Assembly: GCA_030685235.1 (NCBI GenBank)
Contig: MU839103.1
Location: forward strand, 424,490-488,489
Length of the DNA: 64,000 nt
Direction of reading: 5' to 3'
Source of the DNA: Copromyces sp. CBS 386.78
Lineage: Eukaryota; Ascomycota; Sordariomycetes; Sordariales; Sordariaceae
The position numbers were made by a program, and so were the translations under genes. Within the stretch, counting starts at the first letter, position 1, and each line of letters opens with the position of its first letter. Of the stretch, positions 42,148 to 53,700 are shown piece by piece. The notes under the pieces were generated by a model, which was given only the letters and a program-made list of their open reading frames with translations, had not been told where the DNA came from and searched no databases.

Positions 42148-43245
42148 ATGGGCGCTTCTGCAAGCTCGTCGTTCATCACAGCTCAATATCCAACAATGAC
42201 AGCAACCGCTCCCTCAACCATGGCAACACTCGCGACCATGGTTCGAAGAGACACTCCAGAGGTTCTCCTCATAGACAGCAAACCCCCACCAGGTCCCACC
42301 GCCTTCAACCCATCGGTATTCACTCAGGGCTCATGGACGACCCAAATCACCGGCCTTCCAACGGTCATCGCACCACCGTCTTCCACGTCCAGCAGTGCCA
42401 CATCAGGAACTACTGGTACCGGACCCCTCAGCCATGGAACCAGTATAAGCCTGGTTCTGCTGCTCAGCTTGTCTGCCGCCGTCATAGTATGGATTGTGTT
42501 ATATGTCCTGATCAGTCGACGACGCAGAGCTGGTAGAACGGGTGTTTCACAACCCCGACTATGGCCTTCCTTCTCCCTGTCCGCCCCCCTTTCGCGGAAG
42601 GCGAAGGCGCATTTCAGATCCAAGTGCTCAGATAGCCGAGCGTCGTTGCTTCCGAGCGATCGCCTCGCCGCCGGTGCAGAGCTGGGAATGGGATACCAAC
42701 ATATACCTCCTCCGGGCAATGGACACCTTGTGGGCCAGGGACAGACAGCAGTCGCAACATGGACGCAGCCATTCCCCGTCGAACTCGACGGCCAAGGCAT
42801 CGGAGACCCTCCAATCCAACGAGCAGATTGGGTCTCGCGAATGTCGAGCTTCTTGGCGACTGGAAGAGGCATGAAAGGGCAAGGACATGGTCGGACAGAG
42901 TCTTCACTCAGAGCAACACGATCAATCCGAGAGTCGTTCGGCGAGAAGATCAACGACCCCGGAGTGGCAGTGTTGATTCGGGAACCGAAAAAGACGCTTT
43001 CGCGGTACTCGAGGGTTTCGAGGGTTTCCAGGGATATTTCGGAAAAGGCGTTGCCGGAAATACCGGAGTCGTTAACGGAGGAAACCTCGGTGCCAATTGG
43101 ACTTGGACTTGCTGGTAGGCCGCGAACCTATGGAAAGCATTGGGAGAGGACGGGCCGGGCATCACCCAACACTTTTGGATCGTTGATGGGTGGTGGATGG
43201 GGGAAGGAGGAGTTTACCTCTACCGGATACTTGGCGGCGAATTGA
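42148..43245 (+). CDS. single-pass membrane protein of unknown function, 365 aa
   Basis: Single exon with a true ATG. No known domain recognised. A Ser/Thr/Pro-rich N-terminal part of about 95 residues, likely extracellular, is followed by one membrane segment (ISLVLLLSLSAAVIVWIVLYVLI, about 99-121) and a basic stop-transfer RRRRAGR. The C-terminal tail of about 235 residues is Ser/Arg-rich with RYSRVSRVSRD and ends EEFTSTGYLAAN. This topology (Ser/Thr-rich ectodomain, one TM, basic tail) resembles fungal cell-surface sensor-type proteins, but there is no WSC or Cys motif. Function unknown. Confidence 0.7.
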   Translation: MGASASSSFITAQYPTMTATAPSTMATLATMVRRDTPEVLLIDSKPPPGPTAFNPSVFTQGSWTTQITGLPTVIAPPSSTSSSATSGTTGTGPLSHGTSISLVLLLSLSAAVIVWIVLYVLISRRRRAGRTGVSQPRLWPSFSLSAPLSRKAKAHFRSKCSDSRASLLPSDRLAAGAELGMGYQHIPPPGNGHLVGQGQTAVATWTQPFPVELDGQGIGDPPIQRADWVSRMSSFLATGRGMKGQGHGRTESSLRATRSIRESFGEKINDPGVAVLIREPKKTLSRYSRVSRVSRDISEKALPEIPESLTEETSVPIGLGLAGRPRTYGKHWERTGRASPNTFGSLMGGGWGKEEFTSTGYLAAN

Positions 43246-44222
43246 GGAGATTGTCGTGTCTAGGTATTATCTTGTTACTGTTGTGCGATGTCGGCGTCCG
43301 GGCATTGAGGGGTGATGCAAACATGGTGAGGTTGACCGGTGACCGTCATCGGCGTCGAGGCCATGGTCGAGTCGAGATCTCGAGACGAAGCGTAGAAAGG
43401 GTCAAGAATTCCCCATTGTACATATCCAATTGGAATTCATTTCAGGTCATGGCCTCCCTAGCCGTCAACAACGATGATATCAAAGAGACTTAAAGAAATT
43501 GTGTGTTTGTGCAAAAACACGAAGAAAATAACGTCACAGCACCTCCGCTGTCAGGATCGCCAGTTCCACTGACTATTACAGGGGGTTCACAAGTCGATCC
43601 TCAGCGGCCAAGGCGGGAAGGGTCGGGTGGGTGGGGCCCCTAACTGACAGCCCTACAGCGAGTGGACCGATAAGCATCAGTCCTACAGTACCTTACGTAA
43701 CCCGACCTCACCCGATAAGCAGCTTCGGTCAACCTCATTTGTATCACCACACAATTTGATCAATGATATGATTTACTGTCAATCCATTGGAATGCCGTCG
43801 TCCAATTGTCCAACAAAATGGCGAGCGGAGCATGCACAATGAGGTGAGGAGGCTCAGAGGCCAGAACCTCTTGATCGACCACTCGTCACTTTGGACTTTC
43901 TTCCTGCATCTTCTGTCTCGGCGCGGGGAAGGTGACTCCCGAGGGAGATGAGATACGTCAGACCATCAGGCAACTGATGAAGATAAATAAGGTGGGTGTG
44001 TGTCGCATCCGGCTTCTGTCTTTCAGTTCCGTTTTACCTTTTCCTCTTATCATAACATTCCAATCTGGAAGTAAACTACAACCTTGGATCATACCAAGAT
44101 ACCGAGAACGAAAAACCTCGACGATTCTACAACGAAGAAACAACAACAACAACAACAACAACATCACCAATAACATCAATACCTCAACCTCAACTACCAC
44201 CACACCCCAAGAAACCTACAAC
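43246..44222 (+). other. promoter and CAA-repeat leader of the small DRRQSF protein gene
   Basis: Nearly 1 kb. The last 280 bp look like a 5' leader rich in CAA/AAC (about 44140-44210), ending at the ATG at 44223. The open frame continues upstream, but the leader composition argues against its being coding. Confidence 0.45.
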
Positions 44223-44504
44223 ATGTCCGCCAAAACTACCCCCTCCAACATCATCACCTCGGCTCCCTACTCGGACCTCACCAACAACCTAACCAAGACT
44301 CCCACCACATCCACTTCCTCGTCAGCTAGAAGCGAGAGAGCCATGAGCAACACGTCCACTTGGCAGCCCAAGCTCGACCGCCGACAGAGTTTCTCCAACG
44401 AGGAATATAAGCACGTGATGCAGGCGAGGAGCGCATCTACGGGCGGGAGCGTGAGGACGGCTGGGGCGGGGGACGGGTTTAGTGAGGAGGGACACAGCTC
44501 CTAA
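44223..44504 (+). CDS. small Ser/Thr-rich protein with DRRQSF motif, 93 aa
   Basis: The start at 44223 (CAACATGTCC) begins MSAKTTPSNII. The protein is Ser/Thr/Asn-rich with one ordered-looking core, WQPKLDRRQSFSNEEYKHVM, at about residues 47-66, and a Gly-rich tail ending in EEGHSS. Small fungal proteins with a (F/L)DRRQSWxxED-like core occur in many ascomycetes and are often stress- or sporulation-induced; I recall the pattern but not a proven function. No signal peptide or membrane segment. The long CAA-rich leader is typical of strongly translated fungal mRNAs. Confidence 0.65.
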   Translation: MSAKTTPSNIITSAPYSDLTNNLTKTPTTSTSSSARSERAMSNTSTWQPKLDRRQSFSNEEYKHVMQARSASTGGSVRTAGAGDGFSEEGHSS

Positions 44505-45403
44505 AAGAAAACGGCAAATCCACAACGGTGGTGAAGGAAGATTGGGAATGGGGGGGATATAATTCTGTCTTTCTTTGAACTTTGAACAAAACAGAACAGA
44601 ACAGAACAGCCCATCAAGCCGTTCAACCAAAAAGTCGACCGACACGAATGAGAGACAAAGCATATTGCGCTTCACAACACGATACGATATGTACACCAAG
44701 ACACGAAGCGACGTAACGAAAGTCCATGCTGCATGGGTGGGAATCAAAAATTGCATTGGACCAAGCATGACGACGAACGGACGCATGGGAACCAGATTGA
44801 AAACTAGCGATGGGATAGGTTCACATGGCATGGCATGGCATGGCATTGATTGGAACGTGCTTTCTGTTTTGTTTTCCCTCAGGCTGTTTCCTTTTCTTTC
44901 CTTCATTCTCAAAACAAAACGTCGATAGCATGGCGAAAGCAGGGAGCACTCCAACTTCTCGGGCGGGTGCTAAGAGGTGGATGGCAAAACAAGGGGTTAC
45001 TAGAATGACGCACCTTGTACTACTATCACGACCTTCATGGCGTTAGGCGCTTGATTTGTTTTTTATCTTGTATTCAGCATCCTTCGCAGTGATCCCATAA
45101 CAAAGTTTATAAGATGCATCGCAGTTACTTGACCATGTCCAATGATCCCAGCCAAGCACAAAACTGATCATGTTAAAGCTGCCTACAACGAGAGGCAGGA
45201 CGACTAACAAGAGCCGATTGGAGAAACAAAAGTAATGAGGAAAAAATGCCAAACTAAAGAAACCAATCCTGCCCAACCCATGCAAAGGGCAGTTCGTCCA
45301 TCGTGGTATCGACGCCCTGCCCTGTCCATCAAAAAGCGCTCCCAAACGCCACTCATGTCATGATCATGATCATTTACTCGACAAAAGAAAATCGGAGAAA
45401 AAC
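44505..45403. other. convergent 3' region with simple repeats
   Basis: Between two convergent genes. It contains an AGAAC-type run (about 44590-44612) and a five-fold GGCAT run (about 44829-44851). No gene. Confidence 0.5.
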
Positions 45404-48001
45404 TCAAATACCCTTAGACCCCTTCCCATCAACACCCCCAGTCTTAAAGTACTCCCTAACCACTCCAACCGAGTAAGCCCCGCCAGCAATCCACGCAGCG
45501 CCCATCACTGCGCGCTTGGGGATGCTTGCCTTCCTTCTCTGCTTCTGCCCCGTCTCCTGCGTTTGCTGCTGCTCCTTCTGCTGGGTCTCAGCAGTCGCAG
45601 AAGCCTCTTCATAGTGAACCTTGGCTTGGTTGGCAGCACCAGCAGCACTAGGAAGGTTGTAGTTCACAAACCCAGTCGGACTAGCGAACCGGCCCGAAGC
45701 CACGTGGTAATCCCTCTTGCCACCGCCCGTCATATCGATGGGGTTGATGGAGTCGCTGCTTGCCATGGTGCTGCCGTCCGCGGTGACTGCTTGTCTTCCG
45801 CTCGCGTGCGCAACGGCTCGCTCAGGGACGGCTTCCCGAACCTTGCGAAACACAAGAACGTCCCCAGAGCCGGCGGCGATCTCGAAACCTTTGGACTCGA
45901 GACGGGCGAAATGAGGAAGGAACTTGGAGATGTTGGTGAGGCGGGGTAGCACGTCGGCGGGTGAGGTAGAAGTGTTGTTGGAGTTGGAGGGGAGGATGCT
46001 AGATGTGGTCTCGGCTGCTTCGACGGATTGGGTGTCGGGGTTGAAGGCGAGGATTTTGTAGACGGTTGGTCCGGAGGTCTGGGTGGCAGTGATGGTGGTA
46101 GTGGTGGGCTCAACGGGTTGCGACTCGGAGGCAGCAGAGGACTTGGTAGTCTGAGCATCTTCGTAGGTGAATGCTTCGAGGGGATTTTCCTCGCTAGCAG
46201 TCTCGTATGCAGGTGTCGGTCCCTGAGCAGCAGCAGCGTACTTGCCATCGGGCTCATGGCTTCTGAATGCACCGTACTGAGATAATTCTTCGGAAAGCTT
46301 GGCCTCGTCCACTGCGTTCTTCTCACAATGGGCTGACCAAGCTGCTTCCAGTTCCGCAACACTGGCAGGCTGCTGGCGATTTCGGAGCTCCTTCAGTACC
46401 GAAGGTTCGGATCTCGGCGACTCGGTGCGTGCCATCTGAGCAGCGTACTTCCCGTCAGGCTCATGGCTGAGGAACGGCTTATCGTACGAGTCCAGATCTT
46501 TGTACTCTGAGAAATTGGTGAACGATTTCTCCTTCTTGTACATGCCATCCGGTTCATGGGCGCGGAAGGCACCATAGCTAGACAGCTCAGCAGGATCGTA
46601 CTCGGAGTAGTTGGCGAACTCCTTTTCCTTCTTGTACATGCCATCGGGCTCGTGGGCACGGACTGCACCATACCCGGCAAGCTCTGCCGGATCGTACTTC
46701 TCCTCGGCGACGACGTCCTTGTACTTGCCGTCAGGTTCATGACTGCGAACGGCACCGTACTGGCCAAGCTCCGCCTTGTTGACATTCTCCTCCGAGGCCT
46801 GCTTGTACTTGCCATCGGGCTCGTGACTGCGAACTGCACCGTATTTGCCCAATTCTGTCTGATCTGCGGGCGCTTCGGCAGTGTCGTTGTACTTCCCATC
46901 GGGTTCGTGGCTGCGAACGGCGTTGTACTGTTCCAGCTCAGACTTGATGGCGACTGGCTCAGTGTTGTTCTTGTACTTGCCATCAGGTTCGCTTGCCCTG
47001 ACAGGTCCGTATTTGTTGAGCTCCCCGGACGTCGCTTCTTGCTCGTTGACCGTCTCAGATGCCTCGAGAACTACCGGTTGCGGTTTCGATCCCATTGACG
47101 GCACGGCTGTGGTCGCGGCAATTCCCGTGTTAGGGTGCCAAGACACTTGGACATTATTGGATGAAAGAGCGTTCAACAGGTCAGGGGCTGGTGTGTCCTT
47201 GACGAGCACATCTGAAAGAGTGGTAGCGGACGTTGGGTTGATGGGATTCCATGGCGCGTCGTCGACATCGACCTGACTGTAGAGCTTGAGCTCTGCCTCT
47301 GGAGGTGGACCGTCGTAAAAGATGGGTTTTGGGGCGTCAAGGTCTGGAGGGCTGAGATTGGAAAACTGGGATGTATAGGGATCGGATGGCGGAGCCTTGT
47401 CGTCGAGACCGGATGTGGCTGCTTTGAGGATCTTGCGGTTGGTGATGGGGTCAATCACGTATTCAGAGTCCGCTTCGATCGACCTGGATTGGCGTTTGTT
47501 ACCCCGATTGCGCTTCGACTTCTCGAGAATGGCCTCGGCCTTGGTCTTGGTCTGTTCCTTGGCGGCTCCGAATAGCAAGTCCTCGAGGGGCGCACGTTCT
47601 ACATCTTCTATGTTTTGGCCTGGACGAATGCCGGTAGGGTTGTCGATGGTGCTAGCAGCAATTTCCTCGTCAAGTTGTCTCCGCGCAGCATTTTCCTGTT
47701 CAACGGAGTACCAATAGTCCTTGGACATGCGCTTGATGGTTGACTTGGCGTCTTCAGCTAAAGGGTGCTGCTCCCACGAAAGACGGCGATTCAAGGTCTG
47801 GAAGTATTTGTAGCGAATTTTGCGGTGACGTTCGCAGACATCTTGGGCGTATTCGGGGTCGAGATAGGATGACCACGTGCGACCGAAACGAAAGCCCCGT
47901 GTTTGCTGGTGTTGATGGCGGTGGTGGCGAACTACAGCAGCGCCGGAGGCCAGAGACCAACCAGCACGGTAAGTGGGGGTGGAAGCAGAAGTCAACGACA
48001 T
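45404..48001 (-). CDS. mitochondrial-type protein with eight HEPDGKY repeats, 865 aa, unknown function
   Basis: Single exon. The N-terminus is basic and aromatic (RAGWSLASG...TRGFRFGRTWSSYLDPEY), fitting a mitochondrial presequence. A conserved region follows to about residue 280 (ERHRKIRYKYFQTLNRRLSWEQHPL). Residues about 320-620 hold eight copies of a repeat with core YGAVRSHEPDGKY, separated by acidic linkers of varied length (variants YGPVRASEPDGKY, YGAFRAHEPDGMY, YDKPFLSHEPDGKY). After this comes a conserved block (YKILAFNPDTQSVE, LTNISKFLPHFARLESKGFE, GSGDVLVFRKVRE) and a C-terminal membrane segment (GAAWIAGGAYSVGVVREYF). I do not recognise a named family. It is probably an inner-membrane or matrix protein of ascomycetes. 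Confidence 0.85.
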   Translation of the reverse strand: MSLTSASTPTYRAGWSLASGAAVVRHHRHQHQQTRGFRFGRTWSSYLDPEYAQDVCERHRKIRYKYFQTLNRRLSWEQHPLAEDAKSTIKRMSKDYWYSVEQENAARRQLDEEIAASTIDNPTGIRPGQNIEDVERAPLEDLLFGAAKEQTKTKAEAILEKSKRNRGNKRQSRSIEADSEYVIDPITNRKILKAATSGLDDKAPPSDPYTSQFSNLSPPDLDAPKPIFYDGPPPEAELKLYSQVDVDDAPWNPINPTSATTLSDVLVKDTPAPDLLNALSSNNVQVSWHPNTGIAATTAVPSMGSKPQPVVLEASETVNEQEATSGELNKYGPVRASEPDGKYKNNTEPVAIKSELEQYNAVRSHEPDGKYNDTAEAPADQTELGKYGAVRSHEPDGKYKQASEENVNKAELGQYGAVRSHEPDGKYKDVVAEEKYDPAELAGYGAVRAHEPDGMYKKEKEFANYSEYDPAELSSYGAFRAHEPDGMYKKEKSFTNFSEYKDLDSYDKPFLSHEPDGKYAAQMARTESPRSEPSVLKELRNRQQPASVAELEAAWSAHCEKNAVDEAKLSEELSQYGAFRSHEPDGKYAAAAQGPTPAYETASEENPLEAFTYEDAQTTKSSAASESQPVEPTTTTITATQTSGPTVYKILAFNPDTQSVEAAETTSSILPSNSNNTSTSPADVLPRLTNISKFLPHFARLESKGFEIAAGSGDVLVFRKVREAVPERAVAHASGRQAVTADGSTMASSDSINPIDMTGGGKRDYHVASGRFASPTGFVNYNLPSAAGAANQAKVHYEEASATAETQQKEQQQTQETGQKQRRKASIPKRAVMGAAWIAGGAYSVGVVREYFKTGGVDGKGSKGI

Positions 48002-49074
48002 GGCGAATAGTAGTATGTTATGGGGACTGAGACTGAAGTGACATTTCTCGATTTAACGGTAACTGGTGGTTGTTTTATTGTCAGTTTTACGGATTTGAGA
48101 AAACGACGAAAAAAGATTTGGCAAATGCTGTTGATATAGGTATGCATGACGATAGGACGAAAGTATGTGGGAGTAGTCGGAGAGGGCGGGGCACTTACAC
48201 GACAAAGAGTGAAGTGGTCAATGCGAAGGATGGAAGGGCATAAACGCCAATAATGACGATGACGATTACACAGTGCTGCCACTTCCGGTGGTTCCTTCTG
48301 GTTAAACGCACAGGGCACCCAAGCGTTACCAAGCCGTGTCACGAACTGATTTGGAGAAAAAGAGGTGGTTGTGGGTGGGACGGTTGCGCGGTGCCACCAC
48401 ACTATGTATGTAGGAACGGGAGGGTGAGAATTCTTGAGGAACGACAACCAAAAGAGACTATCTCTGGAGAGAAAGAGAAAAGAAAAAGGTAACACAATGG
48501 ACACACGTTGGGAACCATTGCGAGTTTTAAAGATCCAAGGAGAGGGACCACACTCCCGTCTCCATGCATTCATTCAACCGCTCCCCGGTTTCCCCATGCC
48601 CAAGCATCCAAGGGCGGCAACCGAAAAAGGGACCCTCTTCTACCTCTGAGGAGGGGCCGAGGGGGACTTGTTAGCGATAGCTAGTTGTACAGGCTCCTAC
48701 CAAAACGGGAAGCGGCACACGGAGATCAAGAAGACGATCCGTCCACGGAACCAAACATGGTTGCAGCCATGGCGGCCCCGAGTCTCCACGACGGCTTGGC
48801 AGCAGGAGGCAGACTTGCAGGACGTGTGACTTTTGCAGGCTGTGCGAGAGGGAAGACGGGATTCGGCATCAAGAGGTTTTGAAATCAGCCAATCTGTTGG
48901 ACGGAAACAGAGGACACGAGGAACATACGCAGTATCAGCTCTCCAGGACTGAAGAAGACATGGCCAGGGGCTTAGGGGGGGTGGACCCCTTTCTTGTGCT
49001 GTGAGCCAATGGAAAGAAAAGGCATTGCCCTCCGCCATGTTCGCTCTTGATGCTCCCGCTCGTCACAGTAAGAA
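48002..49074. other. promoter of the HEPDG-repeat gene and further intergenic DNA
   Basis: About 1.1 kb. Frames are short and unrelated to known families. Confidence 0.4.
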
Positions 49075-49488
49075 ATGGCCCGACAGAGGTTGCTCAAATC
49101 AGAAGCCTCTTCCGTGGGTTTCGAGCGTCTGAATGGCCAACGGCAGCAGTACCCTTGCCCAGCCTGCCTGTCCAGGTCTCGCGTTCATGGCATTCAAACA
49201 GTATTGGACCCTTTCGGCGTCCCTATGTTTGCATGTGCATGTGGGTGGCATTGTAGCCAGACTTTTGGTGAGGAGACGGACCGACACAGACACCTCCTGC
49301 GACCTGCGACACAAGAACCATTCCGAATCTCGATCGATGTCGAAGAAGAAGAACAAGAACCGGTTTGGACGCCGACGTCTACGGTGGGTTCTCTCATTCC
49401 CACAATGTTTAGTGTCGGTGGAGCAAGGGATCCGGGGAACTCCAGACGGTATTTGACAGGGACACGCATGGTGAGCGGAGAGCGCTAA
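49075..49488 (+). CDS. hypothetical Cys/His-containing protein, 137 aa
   Basis: Possible small gene with a true ATG. It encodes YPCPACLSRSR, then about 20 residues later FACACGWHCSQTFGEETDRHRHLL, which recalls a C2H2-like zinc finger (C-x-C...F...RHRH) but does not fit a standard spacing. The rest has an EEEEQEP acidic patch and no domain. The opposite strand is also open over much of this stretch, so chance is a fair alternative. Confidence 0.3.
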   Translation: MARQRLLKSEASSVGFERLNGQRQQYPCPACLSRSRVHGIQTVLDPFGVPMFACACGWHCSQTFGEETDRHRHLLRPATQEPFRISIDVEEEEQEPVWTPTSTVGSLIPTMFSVGGARDPGNSRRYLTGTRMVSGER

Positions 49489-50705
49489 AAGCGACAAAGG
49501 CCGCCGCCCCGCCGCTAACCCGCTCTCGCCACCAGACTGGGTCGGCGCCAAGACAAGAGCAACAATGAGTTTGAAGGGAGACACTGGAGGGCAACATTGA
49601 AAGAAGGGGTAATGATGAACATTTGCGCCCCAACCACCTGGTCAGCCGGCCATCCCATCTACGATTTCATTTCACGATAGCTTCGGCCAAGTCGGACTTT
49701 TTGAAGGTGTGACACAACCAGGCAAGGCGTCGGCTGGTTCACGATGGCTTCAACTTTCAGGGCTCTGTTTACAACCACAGTATAATGCACGAGCCAACTA
49801 CTAACGATGACATCACTGTTGTTAAACTACTTAAAGAGCGGCTTTTGAAGAGGATTAAACATGGTTATTGCTCCACGAAAAGGGGACATCCCAAGACACT
49901 ATTGACAAAATCTCAAAATTGACTGATCTCTCGCCTACCTGTCAGCTGCTATCTGGGCGTCCAACCCTCAAACAGTCAAAGAGGCTAAGTATCCGACCTG
50001 CCGATCTTCTGGCTTGTGGACGAGTCTCTGAGGAGCTTTTTCCGGAGCGCCGATGTTCCATCATTTTTGTGACCCAAAGCAGTAAGATCACAGTGCGCAC
50101 GCCTGCTGAGCTGGGAAACCATGATCGAGACATCAAGGCCTATATGTTGAAGGACTTCGGACGTCCGTTGTGACTTGTAGTTCTAGAATAACTATTTATT
50201 TCCCACACATCCTGCCAAAGATGGTGCACGTCGTTCAGAATTGTTAGCGTTTGTATGCGTTAGATGCGGTCAGCACTAACGTCGTTGGTTAAAGTGCCCC
50301 TCATCACGTGCACCGCGATTTATGCTCCAGCAAAATAACAGCTACCCCACCATGGCTACGATGCAGGAACCAGGAAAGGTAGACCGAGAAGGAAGTCTCG
50401 AAGCATCATACCGGCAAGGCGCATCACCGTAATCACAGCGGTCGTAACAGCCAAGAGGACTGCGCGATGGTGCATTGAGCTTTTTGCAACAAACGACCTA
50501 AATTTTTCCATGCATCGCGGATTATAATCGCGGGCTTTGAAACGGGGTGCCATTATTTCCATCTCCCTACTTAAGCTAGGTTTCTCCCGCTTTAGCTTTC
50601 ATCTCTTATCGTCCTCATTCGGCGGCTTCTTGGTGCTTCCTCTGAATTACCTACTCTCCATACAACTCACAAAGTGTCGACATTAGTCCACGACACAGGA
50701 CCGTC
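49489..50705. other. promoter region of ltn1
   Basis: About 1.2 kb with only short frames. The sequence just before 50706 (CGACACAGGACCGTCATG) is the leader end of ltn1. Confidence 0.4.
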
Positions 50706-53700
50706 ATGAAGACCATGAAGAAAGGAACATTTGGTTCCGGCGGCTTTGGCGCCTTCTCGTCGTCGACAGCATCGCTATCCTACGTCGCCCCGCCTCCCGA
50801 CCTCTCCAGCGTCCCCCAAGACGTCATTGTACCTTTCAAAAACCTCCTTAAGCGAGACAGCACAACAAAGTCCAAGGCCCTCGAAGAGATACTAGCATGT
50901 GTCAAGAAGTCCGACCAGCCCGTTGACGACTCCGTCATAGACGTCTGGGCCCAACTATACCCCCGTATCGCCATCGATAACAACCGCCGCGTCCGTGAAC
51001 TCTCCCACAACCTCCTCCTCGAGCTCGTCAAGTCAGCAAAGAAACGCATTGAAAAGACCCTACCGAAGCTGGTTGGCCCATGGGTTGCCGGCACTTTCGA
51101 CAAGGACAAGGGAGTCGCCCGCGCTGCTCTCGCCGTCTCGGCTCACATTCTCGACTCGGACCACAAGAAGGCAAAGTTCTGGGTCGCGTTCCAGGGGAGG
51201 CTCTTCGAATATGCCAACGAGGCCATCCGAGAAACAGCCGACTCTCTTAGTGATGAGAGGACGACATCCAAGGAGGATATGGAGGCGAAATACTACCGCG
51301 TGCTCGGAAGTAGTATGGCCATGATCCAGCACCTGTTGCCCACGATCAAGGACGACCAGTACCCCGACGAACTGAAGCGCTTCTTCGACGCCGATACTCT
51401 CTGGACCCTGGCAGCCTCCGACGATGCGTCTGTACGCCGCGCCTTTTACCAGCTCGTTGCAAGTTACCTCGACAACAAGCCCAGTCTTCTGGAACCCAAA
51501 CTGAAGGATGTCGGCAAGGTACTGGTGGCCGAGAGTCCCAAGAAGGATCAGAGGGGCTCGGCCGTGGATCTCCTAAGGGCATTGATCAGCGTCACGAAAC
51601 GTTTCCCCAAGGTTTGGGGCAGCAAGAGTCCCCTGGACCGCCTTAGGCCTCTGGTCCAGAAGGGCTCTCAGGGAGGGTCGGATGAGTACTGGACAGAACT
51701 GGATCAGTTGCTTGCCATTTTGCCAACATCTACCCTAGACTACGCTGCGAATGCCTCGGCGTTCCTCAAGTCCATGAGAACTGCCATCACGAGCCGTGAG
51801 GAGCGGCGTCAAAATACCGCGTCTGCTTGGGCCTGTTATCTCAACACTGTCGATCGTATCACCGCGGGCTCTACACCAAGCCCGGAATTCCTTCAGGAAA
51901 ACCTTTACCCATTAACTCGAGAATACTTGCTTCCATCTGATAAAACATCGGCGTGGGCTTCTGCACAGCCTCCACATTTGCTCAAGGCGTGGAAGATCGT
52001 ACCATATACAACAAACGAGGAAGTGCGATCATCAGCCAAAGAAGAATGGCAGAAGCTCGGTGACGACTTCGCCACCGATCTTTCCAACTCTCTCCCTGAA
52101 GTTTCTCCTGATTATGAAAAGTCTCAGCTGGAGCTGGCAGCCATAGGCGAACGCTGGTTTGCCTTAGTAGAGGGTTTCTTGAGGGGGGCACCTAGTCACC
52201 AAACCTTCGATGGAGATGCTGATCTGCCAAGTCTGGTCGCTTCGACCTCAAGCAAAGTGTTGGGTAGCGCACAAGATCTGCTTTACAGGCGAAACTACAA
52301 GCCTTTCTGCGCTGCGGCTGTTCTAAAGGCCGCCTTCACCAAGGTTCCAGGCCTGTGCGCCAAGAGCAATTTGATCAACAAGGTTTTCCCACTCGACGAC
52401 CAAGAAACTTTCGAGAAGATCGTCGTGTCTCGATCATTCCCATATCTGGCATCTTGTTTGGCTGCCGTTACTCAGGACCAGCCTGAGTTCTCCGAGCAAG
52501 TCTGGGCAAAGCTTATCGACGCTGCATTGAGCCGTGGGTTTCCTTCCGGTGCGCCAATCGTCAAGGACCTGGTGTCTGTCCCCCTTCCCCAGGCCGTTGC
52601 GCAGAAGAACGAATCACTGCAAAGGTTTATTGTTGAAGCCTGGCATGACTTTGCCAAGGAGGAGCCTTCATCTCCCGTTGTGGAACAACTTTGCAAAGCC
52701 AGCATTTCTCATTCCATCTTGGATGGCAGTGCGATACATTCTCTTGCTAGCTCGTTTGCGCAGGACGTTGGTGTACCTGGGAAATACGATCCAGAGTTCA
52801 AAGCTCTCGAACTTCTACTTCGCAGCAATTCAGCCCTGTTTGCAGATGCCCCTGTTGATCTGTTCACGAAGCTCTTGTCTTTGGAGGAAATCTCAGACTC
52901 CGAAACGGCAAACAAGGCTGGGGCCATAAGGTCACTTATCCAGAAACAGTACGGTGGGGACAAGTTGTGGCTTGAAGTCATTCGCCGTAGCTTTGCTGAC
53001 GCCGAACCATCGTCTCTTGATATCGAGACCTTGGTCCGTCATGCCAAGGATATCCTGAGCTCTGGTGTTCCGTTGGCTGATATTCTCCCATCAGCGGAAA
53101 CGTGGAATGCTGAGCTCTACAGCTTTTTGCGAGACATCCCAGATCCTTCCCTCTCCATTACTAGCAGCTTTGGTGGTGCCTACTTCCTGGCGACAGAGGG
53201 CGAGGGTAGCACCCCAACGACCCGGAAAAGGGATCGTCAGGGCCGGTCAATTCCCGCGAGGATGGCCGTATTCACCACACAAATCCTCACTGATGTAGAT
53301 CTGGAAACCCTCCCGGCCGATCTCGTAGAGCTTATCTTCCTGACTGCTGTTCTTGCGAATGACGACTTGACCGTCATGAAGGAGAATGGACTGTGGAGTC
53401 TGCGTGCCGCTGAGGATGCCAGAACTGAGAGATCTGATGAGATTCAGTCTTTCCTGGATCTGGGCACGGCGCTTCTTGCCCGAGTGGCCGGGGCTTCGGC
53501 GGCATGGAAAGATGGTGATCTCAACGGAACTAGCTTGGCAGAAAAGCTCATTCAGTCTTTGCTCCAGCAAGCTGTGGACTTCAGTTCCAAGGCTCTCTAC
53601 GCATCCAAGGCCCTCACAGAATTGTTCCAGGCTCTGGTGAGCGTGCATGGCTACCCTGCCGGCGCCAAATGCGACGAGTGGTTTAACAAGCTTGGTATTA

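Noticed and set aside
43932..44222. 97-codon N-terminal extension of the small DRRQSF protein
   Set aside because: The stretch is CAA-repeat leader with no conserved residues, and the ATG at 44223 has a good context.
44829..44851. GGCAT pentanucleotide run
   Set aside because: A simple microsatellite in a 3' region, without further meaning.
48697..49038. 113-codon minus-strand frame
   Set aside because: No domain and no support beyond openness. It lies in promoter-like DNA.
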